The position numbers and the translations under genes were made by a program. A stretch of 64,000 nucleotides of DNA from Diphasiastrum complanatum (Eukaryota; Streptophyta; Lycopodiopsida; Lycopodiales; Lycopodiaceae): positions 30,709,317 to 30,773,316 of the forward strand of contig CM055113.1 of assembly GCA_029204225.1 (NCBI GenBank), written 5' to 3'. Positions 11,290 to 23,004 of the stretch are shown one piece after another. Positions within the stretch are counted from its first letter, which is position 1. Each line of letters begins with the position of its first letter. The notes below the pieces were generated by a model. The model worked only from the letters and a program-made list of their open reading frames with translations, searched no databases and was not told the DNA's origin.

Positions 11290-11938
11290 GACCATTGTAC
11301 CAATTTGGACAGTTGAGGCATTGGAATCATTTGAGAAACTGAAGAAAGCCTTATTTTTTGCACGATACTACGAGCATCTAATTGGACAATAGAATTCCAT
11401 GTGCATACTGATGTGTCAAAATATGCTATTGGATCTGTGTTAGCTTAATCGGGTTAATATAAAAAAGACTTTCCTATTAGATTTGCTAGCCGGCAACTTA
11501 ATGATGCTGAACTGAACTATTCCACCATAGAATGCGAAGCGATGGCATGGTTTTTTCGGTTGATAAGTTTCATCCTTATTTGATGGCCATTTTGCATTTT
11601 ATACGGATCATCAAGATTTGCTTTATTTAGTGAACAAGACATGCAATACGTGACACATTGCAAGATGGTTACTTTTATTGTCAGAGTTTGATTTTTGAGT
11701 TGTGGTTTGGAAGGGTAAACAACATTATCTTGCCGATCATGTTTCAAGGATACAAATAGCCCTTGTTAATACAGAAGTTGATGATGAACTACCAGATGCT
11801 CCATTATTTTATATTGAAACAGTACCTGAATGGGCAACAAACATTGTTGAATATTTGATGATGGGTCAACCTAATGAATCCTTATCTAAAGTTCAACAAT
11901 GGAGATTGAATGTAGAAGCAAAACCTTATCAAAGTTAA
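11290..11938 (+). pseudogene. Ty3/gypsy RNase H fragment
   Basis: The plus strand gives, across several frames, the gypsy RNase H order: FHVHTDVSKYAIGSVLA, then PIRFASRQLNDAELNYSTIE, and finally VWKGKQHYLADHVSRIQ. The frame 11702-11938 is the only long open piece; it continues through VDDELPDAPLF to the integrase junction and then decays. The first Asp of RNase H is kept (HTD), but frameshifts and stops make the gene dead. Confidence 0.75.
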
Positions 11939-12011
11939 AATGAGATTCATGTGGATTGAGCGAGCACATGAGAATTAGCAAGTTCTATTCCCAAGGCTCA
12001 AATAGTCTACT

Positions 12012-12356
12012 TTGGCCCTTGTTGGCCTATTATCCTTATTTGAGTACTTTGGAGGGCCTAAAGAGGGGACCGCCTTATTCTACAAGCTAGTTCCTTTTGG
12101 GCCTAACAAAGCTTACACTGGAGATTATATTGCATTGATAAGCACTGATGTACTAGAAGTACATGACAACCATATTAAAATCGATCATTTTGTCGTTAGT
12201 CCAGGTATCGATTCGTGCATTGATGGGCTAAAACCAGTCGGATATCAACCCTGGTATTACAAAATTATATACCACCCAGGTATGTTCTGTTATACCATTG
12301 TTAATATCATTGTTGATACTAGTAAGCACCTATATATTTGCCCAACACTAGTGGGA

Positions 12357-12390
<34 letters not shown>

Positions 12391-12494
12391 ACAAGTGGGA
12401 GAGACTCCATGTGAGACCACCTCTTTTTTATGTCAAGCCTTTTTTTATGAAAGTTTGTGAATACGTTTACAAGAGCCCTTCAATATCTTTATGA
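12012..12494 (+). other. Unrecognised 160-codon frame containing a (CT)n tract
   Basis: The frame has no known domain and its middle is a (CT)15 tract at 12359-12388 (Ser-Leu repeats). It follows the gypsy remnant and may be element 3' sequence. 12495-13040 holds no recognisable gene; it lies just past the 3' end of the RBR gene. Confidence 0.2.
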
Positions 12495-13040
12495 CCTCAA
12501 GCCATGATGGCTCTTTTCAAGAATGAAATCTCTTTTGAAATACAAGGGCTCACCTTAAAAGGAATATTTTAAAAATAGTTTGTGCTACTATTGTTATCTT
12601 AATCTCTTTCACGATTTATAATTAATTGGGTCGATTGGACAATGGCTCCATCAAAATATTCATATGCGATGAGTTGATGTATCATGAATCACTCACCTAA
12701 GTTTGATTCACCCCAATGGCTGATAATATCAAGACAACAGTTTTATGGACAGAGATGATCTATAGACAAACATAGGTAATAGAGAGCATATCAATACATG
12801 GAAATAGAATGGAAATAAGGGTTGATAATTTCAAAACAATCGCTTCTATGGAACCTGCTGAATGAGCACATGATATATACAGAAAAACAAAGGCAACAGC
12901 AACGGAGAGCATATCAACACATGGAAATAAGGGAGACTGCAAGCAAACCAACCATCATCAAACTCCAAAGACTTTCAAATCTGGTTGATTTGCATTCATA
13001 CTTGTATGTATAATATACCTACAATCAAGTTGTGTAACAC

Positions 13041-15292
13041 TCAACTGGAGTGTGACAGGATTTTGGATTCGATCCAAAGACTGCAGTTGCACGTCCGCTT
13101 CTTTCTGTTGGTCCATACAGCCCCACATAGGTAGCAGAATTGATGCCCACACCTGCCAAATTACAAAAGTAGATAACTTCTGTGTCAGAAGTGTGCAAAT
13201 GCATTCAAATAGATCCTAAATGTACCTGTCAGTTGCAAAATACGCGAAGCACAGGGAAGATGTTTCTTGTGTGGGAGGTTGCTCACAAGCAGGTAATATG
13301 GTTGCAGCCGGCTTTGAGCTCAATGACTCGAGCACAATTTTTGCATCGCTGCCATTTCCGACGTTTTGCTAATTCAAGCAATTTCTTATCTCCAGACGCC
13401 CCAGGAGTTGTAAGTTCAGCTTGATACTCAGCACAGGTCAGATCTCCATGCCAGGGCACAACACACTCCATGCAGAACGCACGATGACATGCCTCGCATT
13501 CAACGCACCCTACAGCAGTCATATGTGGGTGCGCTGAGCTATTTGACTGTTTATAAATGTCAATTTCTGGCTTTACCATAAGGCTTGAACAGTCAGGGTA
13601 AGGGCAGTACAGCCTCTCTGTCTCGGGGATTGCAGCTTCAATTTGTCGAGTGGTCAGAATCCGGAATGATTCTAAAGAAAGAAGTAGGGAACACTGATTG
13701 AGAGTCAGAATATTGAGGCAACCCACGTAAGGACAGTTTATAGACAGCTGACCACTTTGACAGCGGGCCTCAGCATGCTTGGAAATGCAAATGGCGCAAA
13801 ATCTATGTTGACAACCTGCCACAAAGTGCTTAGATGATCAGAATCCATTCAAATGTTTCACTCAAAAAAATAGATAATTTTGGTGTAATGTGAAGAGGAT
13901 GAATTTGTGAACTGTCAACCTCATTGCAACACTTATGCATGTACCATAATGGTGAACTAATCTGTAGCATATATAGATGTGGAACTTCTGTGGCATAGAT
14001 GTGGAACTTGGAAGGTTTTCTAGCAATGTTCCGTTGCTTCAAATTTCAGAATGCTAGTTCCATCATGATATTCATGTGGACGTGGCTGCTCAAGCCTAAA
14101 GGGCTTCATGTCAAGGTTTCATCAGCCTCAGAAGACCGTTGCTCAACTTCCAACGGATTACAAAGTTACTTAGAACAGAACTAGTAGATACTTGTGAAAG
14201 TAGAATCTTTACCTTCTACAATGAGAAAACTCGTGGAAGGTTTCTCTTCCATGCAAATCTGGCAGATTTCCCATAGCCCACTCTTATAATCACCTATACG
14301 TTTTAGATCATCACCAACAAAGCTTTCTAGTAATGCAAGAGAATCTCTCTTTCCTTTCTTCTGTTCCGATCGTCCAATTTTGATGATCGGATGTAGAACA
14401 TGCAAGCTTGACCCCATTCCAACTCCAAAATGCTCACTGCAAGTGGATGATGCTGGAATCGTCAAAGATTTTGATCCAAACCAGCTCTGAGTCAGTTCCA
14501 GAATCTCTTGATCCTCCGCCTCCACTCCTAGTTCATAGACTATGTCTGGAACTAAAACACATGGATCACTGAAGCGGTCTCCAGTATTTTCCCAGACTCT
14601 TTTGGGCAAATCAGCCAAGGAACGTGCAAACTGGGAATCATGCTCTTGGATTGCATCCAATTGGGAGAACCTCGAGGCCTCTCTTAGGGCCATCTCCCGG
14701 TCCTGCGCCTCCCGAGTAAGATTACCCAGTTCCAAGATGCTGAGATAGATAGCATTGCGTCTGTCTTCTTCTACGAGACCTGCATATTTTATTGGGTCTC
14801 ATGACGTTAGGGACAGGATAAGATAAAGTACGCTATATAATAATTGAGATAATATATAAATTCACATACAATCAATCTAGCAACTAGGGCTACCCATATG
14901 ATAGGTTAGAATAAGATATACATTCTCAAGAATTAAACTAGCAGCGACTGAAATCCATGTAGCTTGAAGCTAGAACATTCCGCACACTCAAACTCGCCGC
15001 GCAGGCATCATTGTGCTGGGCAAACTCCAAGCAAGGCAAGAAATGATTTAACTTTTTATATTTGCATTTTAGTAGTCGGAAGTTAGATTTGTAACTTACC
15101 ATTTTCAGTGTCGAGTGAGGAATTTGGCTCTTTCTTCGACTCTAGGCCTGGAGAGTCCAGCGACGCAGAATCCTGTGGCACATTCATGGTTTCCTGAACC
15201 TGCAGGGTGAACGCCAACTGAGCATCCTTTGCTACAAGAATGGCTCTCGCCATCTCGACTATTTGTCTCTTTGCTACTGCCAATTCCTCCAT
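13041..15292 (-). CDS. RBR-type (RING1-IBR-RING2) E3 ubiquitin ligase, 4 exons, 466 aa
   Basis: Exons on the minus strand are 15292-15100, 14779-14213, 13815-13287 and 13152-13041, all with GT-AG introns and phases that join exactly (1401 nt). RING1 spans residues 237-286 (CQIC...CQHRFCAIC...CPYVGC). The IBR runs from 324 to about 384 (CPYPDC...CVECEACHRAFCMEC). RING2 spans about 411-440 (CKNC...AGCNHITCLCGHQFCYLCG), with Cys424 at the position of the RBR catalytic cysteine that takes ubiquitin from E2 as a thioester. The N-terminus (AFTLQVQE near residue 30) resembles plant RBR relatives of the RSL1 type. The first Met after an upstream in-frame stop is at 15292. All zinc ligands I can place are present, so the protein is probably functional. 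The exact subfamily is not certain. Confidence 0.9.
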
Positions 15293-15374
15293 TGAAGTAT
15301 CTAGTGCTAGACCTAGTCGCTCAATTATCAGAACACAAAAAGCAGCTCTTGTTCACTCCTTAGCTAATAAGAGC

Positions 15375-15518
15375 TCATTTCTGTAAGCGAGCTCTGCTAT
15401 GATGATCAGTACTAAGTAGTGCACACTGCAATGTGGACGTCTTGAATAGACATGCAAGAGAGTCTAGAGTTGAGACCGTGCGGAGATGGTCGAGCCGCGA
15501 CGCTGCGGCCGCCTTCAT
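15375..15518 (-). other. Possible uORF in the RBR gene leader
   Basis: A 47-codon frame starting ATGAAGGCGGCCGC and ending TGA lies 82 bp upstream of the RBR start codon, in a GC-rich stretch that looks like a first-exon leader. It could be a uORF or part of an unmodelled alternative first exon. A TTAAAAAGG word near 15550 on the minus strand might serve as a TATA element. Transcript data would be needed to decide. Confidence 0.3.
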
Positions 15519-15602
15519 TGTACACTACTCCCGCTGAACGCCGTCAGCTCCTTTTTAAGTAAGCGCGCACGCTCCGTTTGATACCGTCACCCTTTCATAA
15601 AT

Positions 15603-16170
15603 GTGACGTGGGGGAAGGCCCTGCCTCTAGGGCCTTTCGTGCTAGGAGGGCCCTTGCCCGAGGGCAGGGCGCCGACCTCCACGGAAAGGCCCGAGGGATC
15701 GGGCCTTCCCCTGCGTAATGGCATGTTTAAGATTTTTCTCTTTCATGAATTCTGTTAGAATCGTAGTCAAGAATTGTTGATGCGGGGATGAGTTATTCAA
15801 TTAGGAGAATTCTGAACAAAACTACTGCTTACTTCAGATGCAAGCAAATTTCATCTCTGGAGGTGCCTCAGAAACACACAAAAAAATCGAAGACTTGGCA
15901 TTACGTGGAGGGAAGGCCCTGCCCCGAGGGCGGGAGCCCGAGGGCAGGGCCAGACCTGCACGGAAGGCTCGAGGGGCATGGGCCTTCCCCTGCGTAATGA
16001 CCCGTCTGAAATTTTTTTCTTTCCTAAATTTTGCATAGAATCAGTGATTCGTTTACTCAAGAATCAAAATTCTAAAAATATCAGCAAATTTCACATGATG
16101 CAATCAAATTCCACCTTTGGAGGTGCATCAAAAACACAGGAAAATTGAAGACTTGCATTACGTATGTATG
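15603..16170. repeat. GC-rich terminal-inverted-repeat elements in a ~260-bp tandem duplication
   Basis: The element at 15899-15999 begins CATTACGTGGAGGGAAGGCCC and ends GGGCCTTCCCCTGCGTAATG, near-perfect TIRs. A related element occupies about 15603-15720. The AT-rich flanks are duplicated too (GCAAATTTCATCTCTGGAGGTGC at 15844, its variant at 16104), and a third partial start (GACTTGCATTACGTA) lies near 16155. Related GC-rich sequence recurs at about 35365-35410, upstream of the RBR pseudogene. Confidence 0.75.
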
Positions 16171-16291
16171 GGGAGTAGTAAATACCAAAAAAACCTAACT
16201 AATAAAGAGGTTTATAAAGATTTGAACTCTAGAGTATAAAAATTGATATCCTTGATTGCACAATAGTTAAAAAGTTGTTGATTATGTATTA

Positions 16292-16417
16292 GGTAATGGC
16301 CATTGGGAGGGCCATTACCATAAATAATTTGGGACCCGAGCAGCGAGTGGCGGAGGCCACGAGTTGTCTGGGGACCGAATTATTTATGGTAAATGGCCGG
16401 ACCAATTGGCCATTACC
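16292..16417. mobile_element. 126-bp MITE-like hairpin
   Basis: The left arm GGTAATGGCCATTGGGAGGGCCATTACCATAAATAAT pairs with the right arm, whose complement reads GGTAATGGCCAATTGGTCCGGCCATTTACCATAAATAAT. About 42 bp pair with few mismatches around a GC-rich centre. No coding capacity. Target duplications are not clear. Confidence 0.7.
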
Positions 16418-16471
16418 TGACGTAATTACCATTCTCTTGATTTTATGGGCTCTCTTTTTGTACGCACTCGC

Positions 16472-16482
<11 letters not shown>

Positions 16483-16539
<57 letters not shown>

Positions 16540-16691
16540 CGCAGGAACACTGTGCTCTCTCTCTCTCTCTCTCCCTTTGCAGGCAGCAGGTCGTCGATCT
16601 CTCTCTCTCTACGCAGGCAGCAGACTGGGAGCTCTATCTCTCTTTATATCAGGCTCTCCCTCCCTCCCTCCCTCCGCAGACAGCAAGTTGG

Positions 16692-16754
<63 letters not shown>

Positions 16755-16800
16755 CAGGCAGTAGGGCTGCCCTCTCTGTCTCTCTCTCTCTCTTGCCAAC
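16483..16800. repeat. (CT)n tracts separated by GCAGGCAGCAG spacers
   Basis: Long CT runs (16483-16537, 16694-16752) and shorter ones alternate with GCAGGCAGCAGG-like words at about 16541, 16580, 16613, 16677 and 16755. It is a composite minisatellite. The Ser/Leu frames on plus and Glu/Arg frames on minus are by-products. Confidence 0.85.
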
Positions 16801-17125
16801 AGCCTTTAACAAAAAAAAATGAACAAAAGTTTTGGGGTATTGAACGCCATATTAAGGGGTTTGAAAGAATTTAAAAAAATAAAACCCTAAATCCTAGAAT
16901 GGTGTAGCTCCCATATTTGTGTAGAATATGCTTTTTTTTTAAGGTGGGCGTAAATTATGTTAACAAACAACATATAACATGTTTGTTGTGGAAAATCTCA
17001 CGGAGTAACATAAAATTAACTAATAGATAGGGTTAACATATGTAGAGGTAACATAATATATCTAAGGTTGAATCTAACCTTGAGCTAGGTCAAGCATAAG
17101 TTTAAAATGCTAGATCACACACTGA

Positions 17126-18096
17126 TTATAAAAAACAAACTGCTTCAGAAGGTAACCATGCCACAGAGTTAGAGAATTGCTTTTCCCACAATAATGTGAT
17201 GCCACCAACGTTATTTGAAAATTTGAGCTGATGTTGGAAACTAATATCATTTATTGGTGCGATGCAATGTTCTTCCGACGTTTTAATATAATCTCTAAAA
17301 TCAAATGTGCAACACAATAAACCCACATTTGGTGCAGGGGTATAAGAGTCCTCTTTTTGTAACCTCATGTGAATGTGGGCAAGTCTTGAGTTTCCAATTG
17401 CATGAACACCTTTGAAAGCTTTACGAAAAACCTCAGTTGTTTCCAAGAAGTAAGCAAAATCTTTTCGATCAGGCCTTAAGATGAACAAAGATAATAATTT
17501 TGATCATTTTTTGTCTTTGAAAAAAACTTTGATCAAATTTGCCTAATTTCAGAAAAGCTTAACTTTTGTAAACTCGAGGAAACACAACCTCCTATGTTTC
17601 TGACTTTACAAATTTCGAGCAATTGTTTTTGACGTCCCGTCATTTCAAGATTTGCTTGTAAATCCCTTCAAAACTTGTCTTTGCCCTTGGATTCTATTCT
17701 GTAAGAGGAACTTGCTACATTAGCACGTAACAACTTTGGCAATATTGAAGTTGTACCTCGTACGTGTGCTTCTCGTATCTCATCTACATTGTCTCCTTAA
17801 TTTTCACCAGAAGGCTCTGCACTTTCAGAATTATCTTCTACATTAGAAAATATTGATCTTTTTGATTTCACAACATTGGATCTAATGGTTCTTCATGGCT
17901 GTCTTGTCTTATTTAAAGAATGAGTTCCTTGACGTGGGATTGTAGACTGACTTGAATCAGTAATGGAGTGCTTGCTTGATTTTGAACCACTGGAATTCTC
18001 ACCTGAGGGAGAATAGTACACTGTTTGGGGATTCATGAGACACAAAGATAAAGAACTATTACAAAATTCACTGATCTGAATTGAGCCTGGAGTCAT
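17126..18096 (-). pseudogene. Unrecognised decayed minus-strand coding region
   Basis: Minus frames at 18096-17893 and 17488-17126, with broken frames between, have protein-like composition: Ser/Thr-rich first, then a segment with FAYFLETTEVFRKAFKGVHA and ending in LWEKQFSNSVAWLPSEAVCF. I do not recognise a family. It could be a transposon or captured-gene remnant. 16801-17125 has no gene. Confidence 0.25.
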
Positions 18097-19238
18097 TTAA
18101 TTGTACACAGTTGTAACTTTAATGTCAGATGAAAAACTAGTAGAAACTACATCAAAGTAAGTTGGAGCAGGAGGAATTAAGAAAGATGAGCTTTCCATTG
18201 GGAAACTAGTCAAATACTAGTTCACACCTAAGAGATGCAAGATAATTGAATATTACATTTACGGTCAAGACATGCCAAAACATGTGAAACTGTCAAAATC
18301 ATGCTTGATCTAGGCCAAATCTATGTACATATCATAAATGCACATGTGTGGAGCCTGTTTTCACATGTGAAATAAATGCACTTGTCATTTAGGATAGTCA
18401 TGAAGGTTGTACATATCATTTTATTTGAGATCTAGTGGCTAAAATGGCCAAAATCTAGTTTTCTAGCTATATGCCACTTGGCATCAGTTTATTGGTAGAA
18501 AAAGGTATTTCATGGGTAGGAGTGATCTCACACATGTGTAGGACTGCTCACACGTGTGAAAACATCAGTAGTATGTGATATCCCACTTGTAGTAGATATT
18601 TGTGCAAGTCCCTATAAATTAGAAAAACTGCCTCAAATCAAGGGAGGGTGGCTATAATTTAGGAATTTTGGACCATGTGCCATATTGATGATTACTGGTG
18701 GATCCCATGATGACTAGGCATTCTCACACGTGCCAAATCATTTGAGTCAGCAGCAGCTCTTGTGTATATATAGAGTCTCATTTGGCCATAATCAACAAGC
18801 ACGCTCAATCTTGGTTTTGGAGCATTTCTTGAGTAATCTCTCTATTTGTCTTGTGAGTTTATGCTTGTATTGGTTTCTAAGCTTAGTGTACTTCATTCTC
18901 TACTGGTACTTCGTACTCTGACAGGTTTTCACATGTGTGAAACCAGCAAGACAAAGTTTTGATCATATTTGATTGTTCTTGTTAGATTTCTTGATGTAGA
19001 TTTGATCTAATGCTATCTAATCTTGTGTAGATTGGTAGATCAATCTAATCTAACACCCAATCACTCTTGTGGATCTGATTTAGATCCATTCTTGGTCCTT
19101 TTTGCTGTACTTTCACAAAAAAACTAACAAGAAACAAAAAAAAATTCCAAATTTAATTCTGTGCTAAACATAGGAAGCTATGCTGGCCATGGGTTCCACA
19201 GATTGGGGGTATGCCAAAATCTTTGTGTCCTCCCTCAA
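18097..19238. other. Intergenic; cluster of CACATGTG/CACACGTGTG words
   Basis: No gene is seen. Between about 18340 and 18945 there are at least six near-palindromic ACACGTGT/CACATGTG words, often followed by AAA(A/C), for example CTCACACGTGTGAAAACATC. They match E-box cores. The copia LTR end near 26300 also has TTCACACGTGCTAAAAACC, so this may be old LTR sequence rather than a promoter. Confidence 0.35.
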
Positions 19239-19555
19239 CCTATGCTCAGCATAAGTCGAGACAAGACCTATGCTGAGCATAGGTTGAGAGAGAATTGATG
19301 CTCGAGCGAGACAAGACTTATGCTGAGCATAAGTCCTCCCTCAACCTATGCTGAGCATAGGTTGAGAGAGGACTTATGCTGAGCATAGGTGTTCATTCGA
19401 CCTACGCTGAGCCTAGGTTGAGGGAGGACTTATGCTCAGCAAAAGTCCTCTCTCCACCTATGCTCAGCATAGGTCCTCGCTCGATCTATGTGGAACACCT
19501 ATGCTCATCATAGGTGTTCATAACAAAGGTGTTCATCCAACCTATGAGCATAGGC
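19239..19555. repeat. Palindromic minisatellite, 28-bp period
   Basis: Units centred on ATGCT(C/G)AGCAT with matching arms (ACCTATGCTGAGCATAGGT) start near 19239, 19266, 19316, 19344, 19372, 19400, 19428, 19456 and 19498, mostly 28 bp apart. The linkers CCTCCCTCAA and TTGAGAGAGGA are also each other's near complement, so neighbouring units can pair on several scales. Confidence 0.9.
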
Positions 19556-19699
19556 TGAAAGAGAACTTGTTGAATATATTTGCGAACAGACCATGCTGTT
19601 TTTAGAGTTTGTGTTTGCATCTTCTTTTTCTGGATTTTGTGTCTGCATCTTCTATCAGAAGTAATATTCTTGCTTATTGATTTTTAGATCTTTTCACTA

Positions 19700-20355
19700 T
19701 GGCTCAAATCAGAGTTCGTCTACTAGCTTCTTCCTAAGATCTTCAAGGATCTGAGCAAAAGCAATGCAACCAAACACTCAAATGTTTTTGAGTGATGGTT
19801 TTGATCTTGGGTGTCTTGCCATTCAAGGCTTTGGTGATGGATCAATTTTGTAGATAGGCGGCTGTAGTAACAACTTCTGCCCAAAATTTCTTTGGAAGAG
19901 AGGCATGGGCCAGCATGCTCTTGGCACTTTCGATAGGTGACCGATTCTTCCTTTCAGCTACACCATTGGACTGAGGTGAGTAGCTTGTTGTAAATTGTTG
20001 GTGTTTTCCGTTGGCCTTACAGAATTTCTTAAGTTCTGTGGAGATAAATTCTCCCCCTCCATCTGTGCGTAGTGCTTTGATCTTCCTCTAGGTCTGATTT
20101 TCAGTAGACGCCTTGAACTACATGAAGAACTTGAATGCTTCTGATTTGTTCTTCAGAAAAATAGGTTGCAGTCCTTCGAGAGAAGTCATCGATGAAGGTT
20201 AGGAGGTATGGAGCTCCCCCTGTGGAAGTAATCTGCATCAGGCCACATATGTCGCTATGTACAAGATCTAGCAGGCCTCTGGAAGTATGAGCTGAATCAG
20301 AAATGAAAGGACTTCTAGCATGCTTGCTAATTATACAGCTTTCACATGGAGAAGC
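19700..20355 (-). pseudogene. Ty1/copia integrase fragment
   Basis: Read on minus from about 20355: CESCIISKHARSPFISDSAH, then LDLVHSDICG with the first catalytic Asp, GGAPYLLTFIDDFSRRTATY, then frameshifted equivalents of the second Asp region and of SSKEILGRSCYY and NGKTP. The same family occurs at 57111-57984. Several frameshifts and stops; non-functional. Confidence 0.8.
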
Positions 20356-20359
20356 TGGC

Positions 20360-20692
20360 TTGCTGACAGAAGAAGTAAAAGAAAAATTTCCAGAATATTC
20401 ATATGCAGCCCTATCACTAACTGTTCCTTCTTTTAAGATGTCTGATATCCTGACTGAGGATAGTTGGTATGATCATCTTGTGAACAATACTTTGATTGAT
20501 AACCTGCTTGGACCATTGGGCAATCGAGGAATGGGTGGTTATCCCAATTTGTCATTTCAAGAAGATTACATGCAGAGGAACAATTACTTCCTGGCTACCA
20601 AAGGCAAAACACTTGAAGAAGTTAATGAAGAGAATGAAGAAAGAGCAAAGGCAATCTTTCTTAGAAAGCCAGCCACCAAAACAAGACAATGA
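20360..20692 (+). other. Unrecognised 110-codon plus-strand frame
   Basis: The plus frame starts within the edge of the minus-strand integrase (formal ATG at 20303) and runs to TGA at 20690-20692. It is acidic and soluble, with DILTEDSWYDHLVNNTLIDN and a Glu-rich end (TLEEVNEENEERAKA). A polypurine tract (AGGAAGGGGA, 20731-20740) and a candidate LTR follow, so it may be the 3' end of an LTR-element gene. No family recognised. Confidence 0.3.
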
Positions 20693-20742
20693 AGAATGTG
20701 ACAACGTGTTTGCGAGTCGCTGCACAGATGAGGAAGGGGATA

Positions 20743-21207
20743 TGTGGAGGCCTATAATTCCACATTATCCAAGTTAATTGTTATATAGTGTAAATTTTTC
20801 AATTTTTGCACATGTAAATATGTGATAGTGCCTAAATCAATGTAAAGGCCTATTTGCATTTCGTAAATATTGTAATTAAAGAACTCGCAACGTTTTCAAG
20901 CGACACACTAGCTGATCCCAATCGACACCTTAACAGTTGGTGATCGACAGTTAGGATGATGTTCATCTCTATAAGGGCGACACTCAGTGCCATTATGATT
21001 ACGCAGAGTTTCAGCTATCAATAGAGAGAAGAGAGCCAGTTTTGACAAGCTTGTGCATTCCTTTCCTCAATTATATTTTACAATCATACTTTTTATCAAT
21101 TGAGCGAACACACTCTGTATTAGTCTGTAATTGATTTTGATATGCATTTGTCTGCGACACATACTTCACTTTGTACTGAATTCCAGGTTTTCTAATACAG
21201 TTTTACA
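20743..21207 (+). repeat. Candidate gypsy-type LTR (465 bp)
   Basis: TGTGGAGGCC...TTTTACA is preceded by the polypurine AGGAAGGGGA and followed by GGCGACATCTGGAAGCG, which looks like a gypsy-type primer site. A TATA-like CTCTATAAGG is at 20968. GCGACA/TCGACA words recur through it. There is no second copy in the window to confirm the borders, and 21208-21780 has no recognised coding. Confidence 0.4.
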
Positions 21208-21779
21208 GGCGACATCTGGAAGCGACAATTCTAACTAATGTTTGCAGAGAATTAGCAGAAGCCTAAAGCATAACTTTAAACAAAACCTCCTTTAATTCTG
21301 AATGAGCTATGTGTTCTAATAAGGAATATAAATGTCATTTTGCTCTGTTTGCTTGCTTTGATAAGAACTAATTCCTTGTGCTTGTTAAGAGGAAGGATTT
21401 TTTTGCTTGTCGCTATCAGATTAAGTTGCTTACTGTTATCCGAAGATCCTGGAAGATAAGTACCCTTCTATACTTTCAGACCTTGACCAAATCGTTTCAT
21501 CTTGGTGTTTTTGGATGCCAATTTACCCAATATCTTTGGATAACCAGATTTGTCATTGTAGTATTCTTTGTTGAATATTACATCCATCATCTCTCCATCA
21601 TCTTTGAACACTTATCATCTGAAAGAGGAGATTTCTCTCTCTCTTGGGAAATGATAAAACCTTTTATAAATTCATTGATTCTGTGAAAATCTATAACAAC
21701 TAGGCTGCCACAGCTGGTTTACAGTTGGCCATTTGATGTTTGAATAACAAGTTTTGAATGTACCTTTGCTGACTAATAT

Positions 21780-22115
21780 AATCGATGATCACAATCTCTG
21801 ACATCTATATACCAAGGTAGAAATGGGCTTCCCCTAGGCCTGTGATATCAAATTCATTCGATGACATCTCTGTGACATCTTTCAATATTCGAATGTCATT
21901 ACTAAAAAGTAATGTATCATCAACATATAATGTAATGATAACAAAAGATGAATTCATTGATTTATAGTAGACATTACAATCAGCTAAACTTGGTATAAAG
22001 CCTTGTCGAATAAAGAATTCGTTGATTCGAAGAAACCATGCACGATATGACTATTTAAGCCCTTATAGAGCTTTTCAAAGTTTACATACCTGATGGATCT
22101 TATCCTCCGACTCAT
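21780..22115 (-). pseudogene. Ty1/copia reverse transcriptase core fragment
   Basis: The minus strand gives CKALYGLK, a stop, then RAWFLRINEFFIRQGFIPSL, DCNVYYKSMNSSFVIITLYVDDTLLFSN and NEFDI...LGEAHFYLGI. The YVDD catalytic pair is intact. The frame begins at about 22115, where a gypsy RT fragment abuts. Confidence 0.8.
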
Positions 22116-22129
22116 AGCATTCAGGTTGA

Positions 22130-22310
22130 GACATATGAGGAAACTAGCGATGAGTTCACGTAAATTGGTTGGTATCTGGAGATTCTTTATAAGCTCGACT
22201 TTATCTTTGTCGACTTCTATTCCTCTATTAGATATTCTGTGTCCAAGTAATATTCCTTCTTTCATACCGAAAAAATATTTCTCTGGATGAAGAGATAGTA
22301 GTGAGCATAT
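22130..22310 (-). pseudogene. Ty3/gypsy RT fragment (connection region)
   Basis: The minus frame has HPEKYFFGMKEGILLGHRIS and GIEVDKDKVELIKNLQIPTN, the gypsy RT segment after the active site (Pro-x-Lys-Cys-x-Phe ... LGH-x-I-S ... GI-x-x-D). It ends in LRELIASF where the copia RT begins. It may be the piece missing from the gypsy element at 23005-23916. Confidence 0.75.
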
Positions 22311-23004
22311 TGGACCGTAAGAAGAGCAATAGCTTAACGATCGTGAACGAAACATAGAAAGAGAGAATGAACGAAAAAGGAGAAGTGTTTGAAGTGTTTG
22401 GCATATTAATGACATGTCGACGGATTAGACCAATGTTTATTAAAAGTGTCTTCCTAATATTGAAGGTACAATCCTAAAAAAATAAAGTCTAAAAGTATTA
22501 AATATAAATAACGTATATGTGTTGCAAGTTTTGCCACTAAAAATGGTATGTATACAAACATAACAAATTCCACAGCGGTGTCGGTATTTTCGCATAACAC
22601 AAATAGAAATTATATGCGAAGTGAAGGTATCGGGTTTTTTGCATATTTCTTATATGTTGAAAACATGTATAAAACAAATACAAACCATGTTGAAATTTTT
22701 GAAAAATGGAAATAACAAGTGGACTTGGCAAGTGAATGGCAAACTTACTAACAAAAGTGTCGGGTTTTCGCAAATAATTTATGGCAAAAATAACAAGGAC
22801 AATGGATGCGCAATGTGATATTTTTCGACAAAAGTAAGCCAGTGGCTCTTGTATGACTATATGAAACAACAAGTGTCGCATTATTCGCACATTTTGCAAA
22901 AGTTGCGAAGCTTATCTTGCTTGTTCTGTTCAGAAATCAGTCGTAGTACCGCTTCACCCTTGATCCATTTACTCGAGTATCAAGTAAACGTCCTTCGAGA
23001 TATG
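22311..23004. other. No recognised gene
   Basis: AT-rich; GTGTCG(G/C)(T/A)TTTTCGCA-like words recur at about 22576, 22627, 22758 and 22871 on both strands. No protein similarity seen in the frames at 22537-22899. Confidence 0.35.

Noticed and set aside
12012-12494. 160-codon frame as a gene
   Set aside because: It contains a CT tract and no known domain; listed only as an unrecognised frame.
15788-16060. Overlapping frames near 15.8-16.0 kb as small genes
   Set aside because: They cross GC-rich TIR repeats on both strands and have no recognisable domain.
19239-19555. CRISPR-like regular array
   Set aside because: Spacing is regular, but the linkers are themselves repeated and the context is a plant genome with retrotransposons; it is a minisatellite.
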